DNA of 64,000 bases, from positions 62,001-126,000 of the forward strand of contig CAVVTR010000009.1 in the NCBI GenBank assembly GCA_963751245.1, given 5' to 3'. The notes beneath the pieces were generated by a model. The model made no database searches, was not told where the DNA came from, and worked only from the letters and a program-made list of their open reading frames with translations. This DNA is from CAVVTR01 sp963751245. GTDB lineage: Bacteria; Acidobacteriota; Thermoanaerobaculia; Thermoanaerobaculales; Thermoanaerobaculaceae. This document shows, piece after piece, positions 47,199 through 54,772 of this stretch. Every line of letters starts with the position of its first letter. Within the stretch, counting starts at the first letter, position 1. The position numbers were made by a program, and so were the translations under genes.

Positions 47199-48413
47199 AT
47201 GGCGGAGAAGGAACGGGCGGTGCTGGTGGGCGTGGTCCTCGCCGGGGCGGGCCGGGACGTTGTGGAGACGCACCTCGACGAGCTGGCTCAGCTGGTGGAC
47301 ACGGCCGGGGGCGAGGTGGCCGCCCGCGTGTTCCAGGAGCGGCGCTCGCCGGATCGCACCTTCTTCGTCGGCAAGGGCAAGGTCGACGAGATCCGCGCGG
47401 CGGCGGAGGACGCCGGCGCCCGCATGGTGGTCTTCGACGACGACCTCTCGCCGAGCCAGGCGCGCCACCTCGAGGAGGCGCTGGGTGACGACGTCAAGGT
47501 CCTCGACCGCACCGGCGTCATCCTCGACATCTTCGCGCTGCGGGCCCGCACCCGCGAGGCGCAGACCCAGGTGGAGCTGGCCCAGCTCACCTACCTCATG
47601 TCGCGCCTCACCCGGCGGTGGCGGCACCTCTCCCGGCAGGCCGGCGGCATCGGCACCCGGGGGGTGGGCGAGACCCAGCTGGAGACGGACCGCCGCCTCA
47701 TCCGCCGGCGCATCGCGCAGCTGCGCCGGGAGCTCGACGAGGTGGGGCGCGAGCGGACGGTGCAGCGGCGGCGCCGGAGCCAGCTCAGCGCCGCGGCGCT
47801 GGTTGGCTACACGAACGCCGGCAAGAGCACCCTCTTCGAGCGCCTCACCGGCACCGAGACCCTGGTCGAGGACCGGCTCTTCGCCACCCTGGATCCGCGC
47901 GTCCGCCGGGCCGTGCTGGGCGACGGCCTGGTGATCACCGTCGCCGACACCGTGGGGTTCATCCGCAAGCTGCCCCACCACCTGGTCGCCTCCTTCCGGG
48001 CCACCCTGGGCGAGGTGGCCCACGCCCAGGTGCCCGTGCACGTCGTGGACGTCTCCCACCCCGACTGGGAGGAGCAGCTCCGCGTGGGGGACGAGGTCCT
48101 GGCCTCGCTCGGCGTGGAGCCGGAGCGCTGCATCGTGGCGCTCAACAAGACCGACCGTCTCGAGGGCACCCCCCCGCGCCCGCCGGCGGGGCGCCGCGGC
48201 GTCGCCGTGTCGGCCCTCACCGGGGAGGGAGTGGCGGAGCTCCGCGCCCTGCTCCGCGAGCGGGTGCTCGACCAGCCGGACCTGGAGACCATGCGCTTCC
48301 CTCCGGAAGGCGGCCCGGAGCTCCAGCGGGCCCTCCGCGAGGAGCGCATCGTCGCCCGGCGCTTCACCGCCGAGGGCGTCGAGCTCGTCGTCCGCCGCGG
48401 CCGCCCCGAGTAG
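47199..48413 (+). CDS. hflX: GTPase HflX
   Basis: 404 residues. An N-terminal HflX domain (FFVGKGKVDEI, QARHLEEAL, RTGVILDIF, GGIGTRGVGETQLETDRR) precedes a GTPase domain with G1 GYTNAGKST (203-211), G3 DTVGFI, G4 NKTD and G5 SAL. HflX binds 50S and 70S ribosomes and rescues or splits stalled or hibernating ones, notably under heat stress. The C-terminal segment after the G domain is of usual length. The promoter just upstream predicts a leaderless message. Confidence 0.95.
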   Translation: MAEKERAVLVGVVLAGAGRDVVETHLDELAQLVDTAGGEVAARVFQERRSPDRTFFVGKGKVDEIRAAAEDAGARMVVFDDDLSPSQARHLEEALGDDVKVLDRTGVILDIFALRARTREAQTQVELAQLTYLMSRLTRRWRHLSRQAGGIGTRGVGETQLETDRRLIRRRIAQLRRELDEVGRERTVQRRRRSQLSAAALVGYTNAGKSTLFERLTGTETLVEDRLFATLDPRVRRAVLGDGLVITVADTVGFIRKLPHHLVASFRATLGEVAHAQVPVHVVDVSHPDWEEQLRVGDEVLASLGVEPERCIVALNKTDRLEGTPPRPPAGRRGVAVSALTGEGVAELRALLRERVLDQPDLETMRFPPEGGPELQRALREERIVARRFTAEGVELVVRRGRPE

Positions 48414-48481
48414 CACCCCCGCCGCCCAGTCGCCCCTCTCGACCGCCGGGCCGCGGGCGGGTGGGCAGTGGGCGTTTCGCC

Positions 48482-48560
48482 CTGCAGAGCCAGGGCTGAA
48501 GCCCTGGCCTACATTCAGTTGTGCAGGCCCGTGCCGGCGGCGCGGCCAGTGGTCCGCGGG
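48482..48560 (-). repeat. composite palindromic repeat, copy B (inverted)
   Basis: The core 48482-48515 is the reverse complement of copy A and C cores (hairpin CCAGGGC-TGAA-GCCCTGG, ending ACATT). The right flank (GCGGCCAGTGGTCCGCGGGTGG, about 48540-48562) matches copy D and, in inverse, copies A and C. Confidence 0.75.
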
Positions 48561-48570
48561 TGGTCCTCAT

Positions 48571-48610
48571 GCCGCGCCTCGGCCCCTCCCGGCCTCCGCG
48601 AGGTCAGCCC
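48571..48610. repeat. 40-nt exact direct repeat, copy 1
   Basis: Starts GCCGCGCCTCGGCCCC and ends GCGAGGTCAGCCC. Identical over 40 nt to 48924-48963 on the same strand, 353 nt apart, flanking copy C of the composite repeat. Confidence 0.85.
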
Positions 48611-48714
48611 CGGGGCGGGAGGGGGTCAACGTAGACGCGGGAGCCGGGCTGGGCCCCCGCATCCTCCTGCGCAGGCGGTGGCCAGCCTTGGCTCCATCGG
48701 GTGTACAGGCGCGG

Positions 48715-48905
48715 CGGTGATGTCACCCGCGGACCACTGCGCGCGTGATTGTGGAGACCCTGCGTAATGCAATGTAGACCAGGGCTTTAGCCCTGGGTCT
48801 GCAGCCCGGGCCGACGGCCGCCAGGCCGCCCGCGCCCCCGGCGGGCTGAATCCCGCAATGCTCGCGCGAGCGCGGAGGCCAGCCTCCGACCCGCCACCCG
48901 CTGCG
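48715..48905 (+). repeat. composite palindromic repeat, copy C
   Basis: The core 48771-48804 is AATGTAGA plus hairpin CCAGGGC-TTTA-GCCCTGG plus GTCTGCAG, differing from copy A by one base in this stretch. The left flank carries CCCGCGGACCACTG, the inverse of the CAGTGGTCCGCGGG flank of copy B. The right part has GGCGGGCTGAAT, as in copy A, and GGAGGCCAGCCTCC, the inverse of the family-2 stem. Confidence 0.75.
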
Positions 48906-48923
48906 GGTCCGAAGGACCTGAAG

Positions 48924-48963
48924 GCCGCGCCTCGGCCCCTCCCGGCCTCCGCGAGGTCAGCCC
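48924..48963. repeat. 40-nt exact direct repeat, copy 2
   Basis: Second copy of the 40-nt sequence also found at 48571-48610, same orientation, no mismatch. Confidence 0.85.
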
Positions 48964-48987
48964 GCGGGGTGGGGGGAAGGCTTCCCG

Positions 48988-49022
48988 GAAAGAAAAGCAC
49001 CGGGCGGGGTCGCCGCCCGGCG
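48988..49022 (-). terminator. intrinsic terminator of the cytochrome operon
   Basis: CCGGGCGG and CCGCCCGG (49000-49007 and 49013-49020) form an 8-bp stem with a 5-nt loop; read on the minus strand it is followed by TGCTTTTCTTTCC. It is 30 nt past the stop of the 18-haem gene. Confidence 0.8.
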
Positions 49023-49050
49023 CTTCCGGGGGGGGGCGGAGGGGACTGGA

Positions 49051-51054
49051 CTAGTGGCTCGGGGCCGTGGTCCAGGAGAGCATCTTCTTGGCCTGATCGT
49101 AGGCGTCGGACGCGAGCATCGTGTTATGCACGCCCTTCACCCTGACCAGCGCCTGGTAGATCTTCTCGGCCGTCGCGAGCGACTTCTCGTGGCTCGCCGC
49201 CAGGGCGCCGCGCTCGCCGGCGAGCTCGGTGTGGGCCCGGGCGACGAGGACGGCGAGGTCCTGCACGCGCTGCTGGTCCTCGTTGATCCAGTCCACCAGC
49301 ATGTCGCCGTAGCCCTTCTCGTGGCAGGTCTCGCAGGCCTGCTGCACGCCCTTGACGAGAGGCTCCCTGGAGGCGAGGTCGTGGCAGTCGGTACACCCGA
49401 CGCCACCCTGGGACATCACGTCCGCGTCGCCCTTGACGGCGGTGCCCTCGAGGGTGCCGGCGTAGAAGGCGGTCTGCGCGGGGTGGCACGACGCGCAGGT
49501 GCGCTTGGGCTCGCTGCCGTGGTGGCAGCTCATGCACTCGTCGGCGGTGATCGTGGTCTTGCCGTGCTTCTCGAGGGAGTGACAGCGCTCGCAGGTGAGC
49601 CCGGCCGAGAGGTGCTTGAGGTGGTTGAACTCCAGGTTCGCGAACGGCACCGCCGTGCCCAGGTGCGAGGTGGAGTGGCACACCCGGCAGTGCCCCGATG
49701 CCGAGGCCAGGATGGGCTGCTCGGGCAGGCTCCCGCCGCCGGTGCGGCGCAGCACGTCGAGGGCGTCGTTGCGGGCCACGCGGAGCAGCTCGACGGCGTA
49801 GCGGATGTTGTGCTCGCCGCGGGCGTGCCGCACGAAGTCCAGGTTGTGGCGCGCCTCGTCCAGCTTGGGCTGGAACGCCTTGGCGCGGGCGCCGGCGGCG
49901 CGGCCGCGGGCCTCCGCCGTCTGGACGGCCTTCGTGACGTCCAGCACCAGAGAGCCCATCTCGTTGATCCAGTCGTCCACCATGCGGTCGTAGCCCTGGC
50001 CGTGGCAGGTCACGCAGGACTTGCGCAGGTCCGCGGCGCCGCGGCGCGGGTCGCCGCCCGGCTCGCCGTGGCAGGAGTCGCAGGCCACCTGGGCCAGGAA
50101 CATGGTGGACGGGGTGTCGGGCACGCCCTCACCGCCCACGCCGATGTACATCTGCTCCTGCGCGGTGTGCGACGGCTGGTGGCAGTTCTCGCAGCGCTCG
50201 CCGAGGGCCGGCGCCATGGCCACGTTGCCGTGCTCCATGGTGTCGTGGCAGCGGTCGCAGTCGATCTCGTGCTGCCGCAGGTGGATGGTGTGCACCCGCT
50301 CGGGGTCCTTGTACGCCTCGATGCGGCTCACGTGGCAGGTGACGCAGCGCTCCTTGGGCACGTTGGCGTCGCCCCGGGTGACCTCCACGTGGCAGAGGTC
50401 GCAGCGGACGTCGCGCTGCAGGTAGGAGGCGTGGTCGAACTGGAAGCCCTGGTGGGTGACCACCGTCTTCGGCGGGCCGTGGCACACCAGGCAGCCGGTG
50501 ACGGCCTGCCCCTTCTCGGCGCCCTGGAAGTGGCAGGTGAAGCACACCGAGCGGTCCACGTCGGAGTACTTGGGCGCCGACGTGCTCTGCCCCATGACGA
50601 TGTGGCCGGAGTGGCAGGAGGTGCAGTGCAGGCTCATGCCGCGGCGCATCTCGCCCAGGTGGTTCTTGTGGGAGAAGTGGATGTTCTTCAGGAACGGCTT
50701 GTCGGTGTCCAGATCCTGGTGCTCGTGGCACGACAGGCAGCGGCCGTCGGGGACCTCGGCGCGCAGCTGCGTGGTGTAGATGCCCAGGGCGTAGCGCACG
50801 TAGGTGGTGGAGAGGATGAAGCGCCACTCGGTGTGGCAGGTCACGCACGCCACGTCCTTGTGCGCCGACGCCTCCCACATCTGCACGTAGGGCTCCATGA
50901 TGTGGCAGCTGGCGCAGGTCGAGCTTCGCGACGATGCGAAGTACGACACCCCCTGGATGACCACCACGAGACCGACCAGCCCGGCCACGAGGCCGAGCAG
51001 GGAGCGCCGGTGCTCGACGAGCCCTTCCTTGACGGCGAGCCAGAAGTGCCTCAC
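49051..51054 (-). CDS. membrane-anchored cytochrome c with 18 CxxCH haem sites
   Basis: 667 residues from a GTG start that overlaps the upstream cytochrome b stop by 4 nt. One N-terminal helix (LGLVAGLVGLVVVIQGVSYF) anchors it as in NapC/NrfH proteins, with CASCH directly after. I count eighteen CxxCH motifs, from CASCH near residue 47 to CETCH near residue 580. Most have a spaced His that could be the distal ligand (for example HFSHKNHLG, HTIHLRQHEID, FNHLKHLS). Two blocks of haem sites are separated by a helical stretch (about 370-450), suggesting a duplicated module. It is probably a periplasmic electron wire fed by the neighbouring cytochrome b. Confidence 0.93.
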   Translation of the reverse strand: MRHFWLAVKEGLVEHRRSLLGLVAGLVGLVVVIQGVSYFASSRSSTCASCHIMEPYVQMWEASAHKDVACVTCHTEWRFILSTTYVRYALGIYTTQLRAEVPDGRCLSCHEHQDLDTDKPFLKNIHFSHKNHLGEMRRGMSLHCTSCHSGHIVMGQSTSAPKYSDVDRSVCFTCHFQGAEKGQAVTGCLVCHGPPKTVVTHQGFQFDHASYLQRDVRCDLCHVEVTRGDANVPKERCVTCHVSRIEAYKDPERVHTIHLRQHEIDCDRCHDTMEHGNVAMAPALGERCENCHQPSHTAQEQMYIGVGGEGVPDTPSTMFLAQVACDSCHGEPGGDPRRGAADLRKSCVTCHGQGYDRMVDDWINEMGSLVLDVTKAVQTAEARGRAAGARAKAFQPKLDEARHNLDFVRHARGEHNIRYAVELLRVARNDALDVLRRTGGGSLPEQPILASASGHCRVCHSTSHLGTAVPFANLEFNHLKHLSAGLTCERCHSLEKHGKTTITADECMSCHHGSEPKRTCASCHPAQTAFYAGTLEGTAVKGDADVMSQGGVGCTDCHDLASREPLVKGVQQACETCHEKGYGDMLVDWINEDQQRVQDLAVLVARAHTELAGERGALAASHEKSLATAEKIYQALVRVKGVHNTMLASDAYDQAKKMLSWTTAPSH

Positions 51055-51992
51055 CGCTCACCTCCGGTCGGGGCGGCGCCCTCCGCCTTGCCGGCGGCGG
51101 CCCGCTCCTTCGCCATGATCCGCTCGTACTCCAGCGGGTGCTCGTCGATCATCTCGTGCTCGGAGATCTTGCCCGTGATGAACGTCTTGTTCATGGGGAA
51201 CTTGTGCGGGTTGAAGTGCACGTTGTAGAAGTGCCAGACGACGATGGCCAGCGTCGCCAGCAGCGCCTCGTCGGAGTGGGCCTCCTTGGCGATGTCGGTG
51301 GCCCACTTGGGCATGAACTGGAGGAAGAAGTTGGTGAACCACAGCACCGTACCCGAGCCGATCATGATGACCATGCCCCAGTACACGGCCCAGTAGTCGA
51401 ACTTCTCGATGTAGCTGTACTTGTCGAAGCGCGGGCGCTCGTCGGACCGCCCCAGGTAGTAGCGGATCTGCTTGAAGGCGTCCACCGCGTCCTTGGGCCC
51501 GGGGATCAGCATCATGAAGTTGGCGCGTCCGTAGCGGGTGAAGATGATGTAGAAGAGGTGCCACATCCCGGCGAAGATCAGGAACGTGGCCGCCACCCGG
51601 TGGTAGATCGGCGACACGTCCGGGCCGCCGAGCAGGTCGATGATCGCTTTCGCCCAGGGCTGCGCGTGGAACTTCAGCGGCAGCCCCGTGAAGATCAGGA
51701 CGATCACCGACAGCGCCATGGTGGCGTGCTGGATGCGGATGGTCAGGTTGAGGCGCTCGAACTCGCGCCCGCCCGCCGCGCCGTGGGCGCGCTCCTTCAC
51801 CGCGACGCGCCGGCCCTTGTGCTCGGCGCGGCGCCGGATCACCAGCTCGCGGCGCACCCAGGTGGCGAAGCGGGGCGCCAGGGAGCCCTCCATCTGGCTC
51901 GCGCGGTTCTGCGCCTCCTCGGCGGCCAGCCCGTGCGAGTGCTCGAGCTCGTCGGCGATGGCCTCGTGCAGGGGTGTCTTTCGCTCACTCAC
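51051..51992 (-). CDS. cytochrome b/b561-type membrane subunit, paralogue 2
   Basis: 313 residues from a GTG start that overlaps the upstream gene by 8 nt. After a soluble ~80-residue charged N-terminus there are about four helices. Probable haem b ligands are His in TIRIQHATMAL, YHRVAAT, MWHLFYIIF and WHFYNVHFNPH. The C-terminal half (..FPMNKTFITGKIS..) closely parallels the paralogue at 53106-53834 (..FPMQRTFLSGRIS..), so the two arose by duplication. The family (formate dehydrogenase gamma/Ni-Fe hydrogenase b) passes quinol electrons across the membrane, here probably to the 18-haem subunit. Confidence 0.9.
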   Translation of the reverse strand: MSERKTPLHEAIADELEHSHGLAAEEAQNRASQMEGSLAPRFATWVRRELVIRRRAEHKGRRVAVKERAHGAAGGREFERLNLTIRIQHATMALSVIVLIFTGLPLKFHAQPWAKAIIDLLGGPDVSPIYHRVAATFLIFAGMWHLFYIIFTRYGRANFMMLIPGPKDAVDAFKQIRYYLGRSDERPRFDKYSYIEKFDYWAVYWGMVIMIGSGTVLWFTNFFLQFMPKWATDIAKEAHSDEALLATLAIVVWHFYNVHFNPHKFPMNKTFITGKISEHEMIDEHPLEYERIMAKERAAAGKAEGAAPTGGER

Positions 51993-53092
51993 TGTGGCTT
52001 GCTCCCTCGTGGCGTTCGCGCAGCTTCTTCACCAGATCCAGCAGGATGTGGATGATGAGGCCGATCATCGTGGAGATGGTGAGGATCTTGAAGAACAGCG
52101 CGACCCAGTAGATGATCCCGGAGCTCCTCTGGGACGGGTCGACGTGGAAGTGACCGCGGGCGTAGTTGGCGTTCGCGCCCGGGTGGCAGCCGACCTTGCC
52201 GCAGGTGTCGGGGATGTTGGCCGGGTTCACGGTGGACCGCGGGTCGTCGGGGGGGAGCACGTCGTGGGCCGTGTGGCAGGAGGCGCAGTTGGCCACCCGC
52301 TTGGACCCGAGCTCGTTGGCGATGCCGTGGAACGAGTGCTTGAACGTCGTCACCGGGTTGACCGGGATGCCGTACTTCTCGGAGAAGCCCAGCGCGCCGT
52401 GGCAGTGCGAGCAGGTCTCGGGGATGTTGGTGGCCGAGACCTCGGAGGCGTTCTCCTTGGGCGGCAGGATCTCGTGCTCGCCGTGGCAGTTGATGCACGA
52501 GGGCGCGTCCAGGTTGCGGTCGCGCAGCAGCGCCACGCCGTGCACCGAGCGGTCGTACTCGGCGGCCACCTTGAGGTGGCACCTGCCGCAGGTCCCGGGT
52601 ACGTTGAGCTTGTTGACCGTCGAGGCCGGGTCGGAGGGCTTGAGGATGAAGTGGGTGCCGTGGCAGTCCTGGCACAGCGGCGCGTTGGGGTTGCCGGCGG
52701 CGCGCAGCCGCCCGTGGATCGACAGCCTGTACCCCTCGTAGTTGACGTCCTCGGGGGCGCCCACGGGGTTGCCCGGGAAGTGGCAGCGCTGGCAGTTCAC
52801 CGGCGCGAGCCCCTTCTGGTGGGGGATCTTGGTGATGTCGGCGTGGCAGTCGACGCACTGGAAGCTTGGCGTGCACCGACTTCTTCAGCACCTCGGCGTT
52901 CACGTACAGGGGGCGCACGGTGCCGTCGGGCAGCACCACCTTGAACTCGCGCCGGCCGTGGCAGATGCCGCACTGGCGGATCTCGCTGGCCGGCTGCGGG
53001 CCGGCGGCCGGGGCAGGGGGGGCCGGCGTCTCCTGGGCGAGGCCGGCGGCGGCCGCCAGCAGGCCCGCGAGGACGAAGGGGATCTTGCGCAT
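51985..53092 (-). CDS. nine-haem membrane cytochrome c (frameshifted)
   Basis: About 370 residues when repaired. The ATG at 53092 has GGGAGC upstream and begins a signal peptide (MRKIPFVLAGLLAAAAG). Haem sites in order: CGICH, CVDCH, CQRCH, CQDCH, CGRCH, CINCH, CSHCH, CASCH and an unusual CGKVGCH (CX4CH). A C-terminal helix (IIYWVALFFKILTISTMIGLIIHILL) anchors it. The frame breaks near 52867 (one extra A restores ..HASFQCVDCH..). It is between the two cytochrome b genes, with tight or overlapping junctions, so it probably links them electronically. Confidence 0.9.
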
Positions 53093-53105
53093 GCTTGGGC
53101 TCCCG

Positions 53106-53834
53106 CTACGCATCGTCCCCGGGTCCCGCCGGCGGGGTGTCGCCGTGCTCCTCGCGATACTCGGCCCGATGCTCCTTCCACTGGCGGTCCAGGGAGATCC
53201 GGCCGGAGAGGAAGGTGCGCTGCATGGGGAAGTTGCCCGGGGAGAGGTGGACGATGTAGAAGTGCCAGCCGAACAGCAGGACGAAGAGGATCAGCCCCTC
53301 GTATCCGTGCACGATGGCGGTCACGTCGATGAACCACTTGGGCAGGATCGCCATCGTCTGGGTGTGGAACCACAGCGCCAGCCCCGTGGCGATCATGAGC
53401 AGCGAGCCCAGCCCCGCGCCCCAGTACTGGAGCTTCTGCATGGGCGTGAAGCGGCCGAAGTCCGGCGGCTCGGGGCGGGTGCCCACGTAGTAGCCGAGGA
53501 GCCGGCCGAAGTCCGAGACGTCCTTCCACCGCACCCGCAGGTCCATGAGCTGGCGGTGGCCGCGCTCCGTGAACACGACGTAGAAGAAGTGCCACGTCAC
53601 CAGGATCATGAGGATGATGGCGGAGAACCGGTGGATGGCGCCGCGCGCCTCCATGCCGCCCTCGAGGCCGATGAGGAACTTGCCGAGCCAGGTCTCGTAG
53701 AAGAGCAGCCCGAAGCCGGTGAGGGCCAGGACGATCAGCGTGATCATGAGCACCCAGTGCTGGGCGAGCTCGTTGGCGGTGAAGCGCAGCACCTCGCGGG
53801 TGCGCGCGTTGGCGCCGGGTTTGTCACTCGTCAC
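53106..53834 (-). CDS. cytochrome b/b561-type membrane subunit, paralogue 1
   Basis: 242 residues, about four helices. Probable haem ligands are His in LAQHWVLM, AIHRFSAI, TWHFFYVVF, VHGYEG and WHFYIVHL. It shares the C-terminal pattern WHFYxVHxxPxxFPM with the second paralogue. The start overlaps the small upstream gene by 11 nt. It is the first of two quinone-reactive b-type subunits in the operon. The basic C-terminus (DRQWKEHRAEYREEHG) is cytoplasmic. Confidence 0.9.
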   Translation of the reverse strand: MTSDKPGANARTREVLRFTANELAQHWVLMITLIVLALTGFGLLFYETWLGKFLIGLEGGMEARGAIHRFSAIILMILVTWHFFYVVFTERGHRQLMDLRVRWKDVSDFGRLLGYYVGTRPEPPDFGRFTPMQKLQYWGAGLGSLLMIATGLALWFHTQTMAILPKWFIDVTAIVHGYEGLILFVLLFGWHFYIVHLSPGNFPMQRTFLSGRISLDRQWKEHRAEYREEHGDTPPAGPGDDA

Positions 53835-54009
53835 GGCCCGACCTCCTTCGCAGCCAGTAGCCCACCTGCTCGACCACGACGTAGGCGAGCAGGAGCGCGA
53901 TGAAGACCCCGAGGACGACCCGCACGCCGGCGCGGAAGGGGGACACGGTCCCGCCGGTCTGAGCCGCCAGTGAATGCAGAGATCCCAGAAGAGTGAGGTG
54001 TGCTGTCAC
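53824..54009 (-). CDS. small single-span membrane protein, first gene of the cytochrome operon
   Basis: 61 residues from a GTG start. One central helix (VVLGVFIALLLAYVVVEQVGYWL) is followed by RRRSGRDE. Similar short subunits accompany b/c-type complexes, but this one is not recognised. The message starts about 43 nt upstream from the strong promoter at 54059-54087, and the stop overlaps the next start by 11 nt, which supports it as a real gene. Confidence 0.65.
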   Translation of the reverse strand: MTAHLTLLGSLHSLAAQTGGTVSPFRAGVRVVLGVFIALLLAYVVVEQVGYWLRRRSGRDE

Positions 54010-54058
54010 TGCGACTTCCCCCCCGACGGCCGAATCATCCCTCCGTCACCCGCGCGTC

Positions 54059-54087
54059 AGTATAGTGGCATGTGACTGATTGCGCAA
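54059..54087 (-). promoter_or_regulatory. promoter of the cytochrome b/c operon
   Basis: Read on the minus strand, TTGCGC and TATACT are separated by exactly 17 nt (-10 at 54059-54064, -35 at 54082-54087). The flanks are unusually AT-rich for this genome. The predicted start near 54052 gives a 43-nt leader before the GTG at 54009. Confidence 0.75.
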
Positions 54088-54420
54088 GTATGACCATTGA
54101 GTGAAGTCAGGTGTATCCGTCATTGCGACAAGGCTTTTACCACGGCCGTCCCGCCTGTGTCGAGCGCCCCGCCGCCGACCGGGGACTCCGTCTCCGTTCC
54201 GTCGTCCCTCCCTGCCGCCAGTGTCACGGACACGCCCGTGCGAGGACGGCCCGCGGGCCGGATGGGGCCTTGTCGCCCCCTTCCGCCTCGCGCAGGAACC
54301 CCGAGCCGCCTCGCAAAGGAGTAGTCGCGGGCTTCAGCCCGCGGCAGGGGCGAGGGTCGGTCGTCCCCGCGAGCACCGCCCGCGGGCAGGGGAGGGGGCC
54401 TCGTCCCCGCGAGAGGGGGA

Positions 54421-54508
54421 TGAGAAGCGGCCTGATGGTGCGCCGGATCGGCAGCGGGCGGGGGCACGGAGGCTGGCCTCCGCCATCGCAGAAGCATCCC
54501 GGAATTCG
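54421..54508 (+). repeat. dispersed intergenic repeat, family 2, partial copy G
   Basis: Shares GAGAAGCGGC, GGCAGCGGGCGG, GGAGGCTGGCCTCCGCCA and GCAGAAGCA with copies E and F. It sits between the hairpin cluster and composite copy D. Confidence 0.6.
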
Positions 54509-54549
54509 GCCCTCGGGCGTACGGTCGGGCCCGTGGTCGTCGTCTCGAC

Positions 54550-54630
54550 CTGCAGCCCCAGGGCTGAAGCCCTGGTCTACATTTGGCGATGCAAGGCAGG
54601 CCCGGCTGAGCGGCCAGTGGTTCGCGGGTG
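54550..54630 (-). repeat. composite palindromic repeat, copy D (inverted)
   Basis: The core 54550-54583 is the hairpin CCAGGGC-TGAA-GCCCTGG ending TCTACATT. The right flank GCGGCCAGTGGTTCGCGGGTGGCAGCGC matches copy B and, in inverse, copies A and C. Confidence 0.75.
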
Positions 54631-54657
54631 GCAGCGCCGTCGCGGGGAGAGACCCGA

Positions 54658-54772
54658 TGTAGCCAAGCCCTTCCTCCTCGCGGAGGGAAGGGCGGGTGGC
54701 GAGAAGCGGCATGGGACGTCGGCGAACCGGCAGCGGGCGGAGGGTTGGAGGCTGTCCTCCGCCAACTCAGAA
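54658..54772 (+). repeat. dispersed intergenic repeat, family 2, copy F
   Basis: Contains GTAGCC, CCCTTCCTCCTCGCGGAGG, GCGAGAAGCGGC, GGCAGCGGGCGGAGG and CTCCGCCA in the order found in copy E (47001-47119). It follows copy D directly, which suggests that the two repeat types can occur as one larger unit. Confidence 0.65.

Larger units (their letters stand above)
48414..49050. other. 637-nt intergenic region packed with repeats
   Basis: Contains two copies of the composite palindromic repeat in opposite orientation (B and C), an exact 40-nt direct duplication (48571-48610 and 48924-48963), and the terminator of the 18-haem cytochrome operon at its right end. No gene is recognised; the frames open here are GC-driven. 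Confidence 0.65.

Noticed and set aside
49051..54009. Dsr, Nrf or Qrc respiratory complex
   Set aside because: There is no catalytic NrfA-type site, no DsrK or iron-sulfur subunit and no molybdopterin subunit; haem counts and gene order do not fit.
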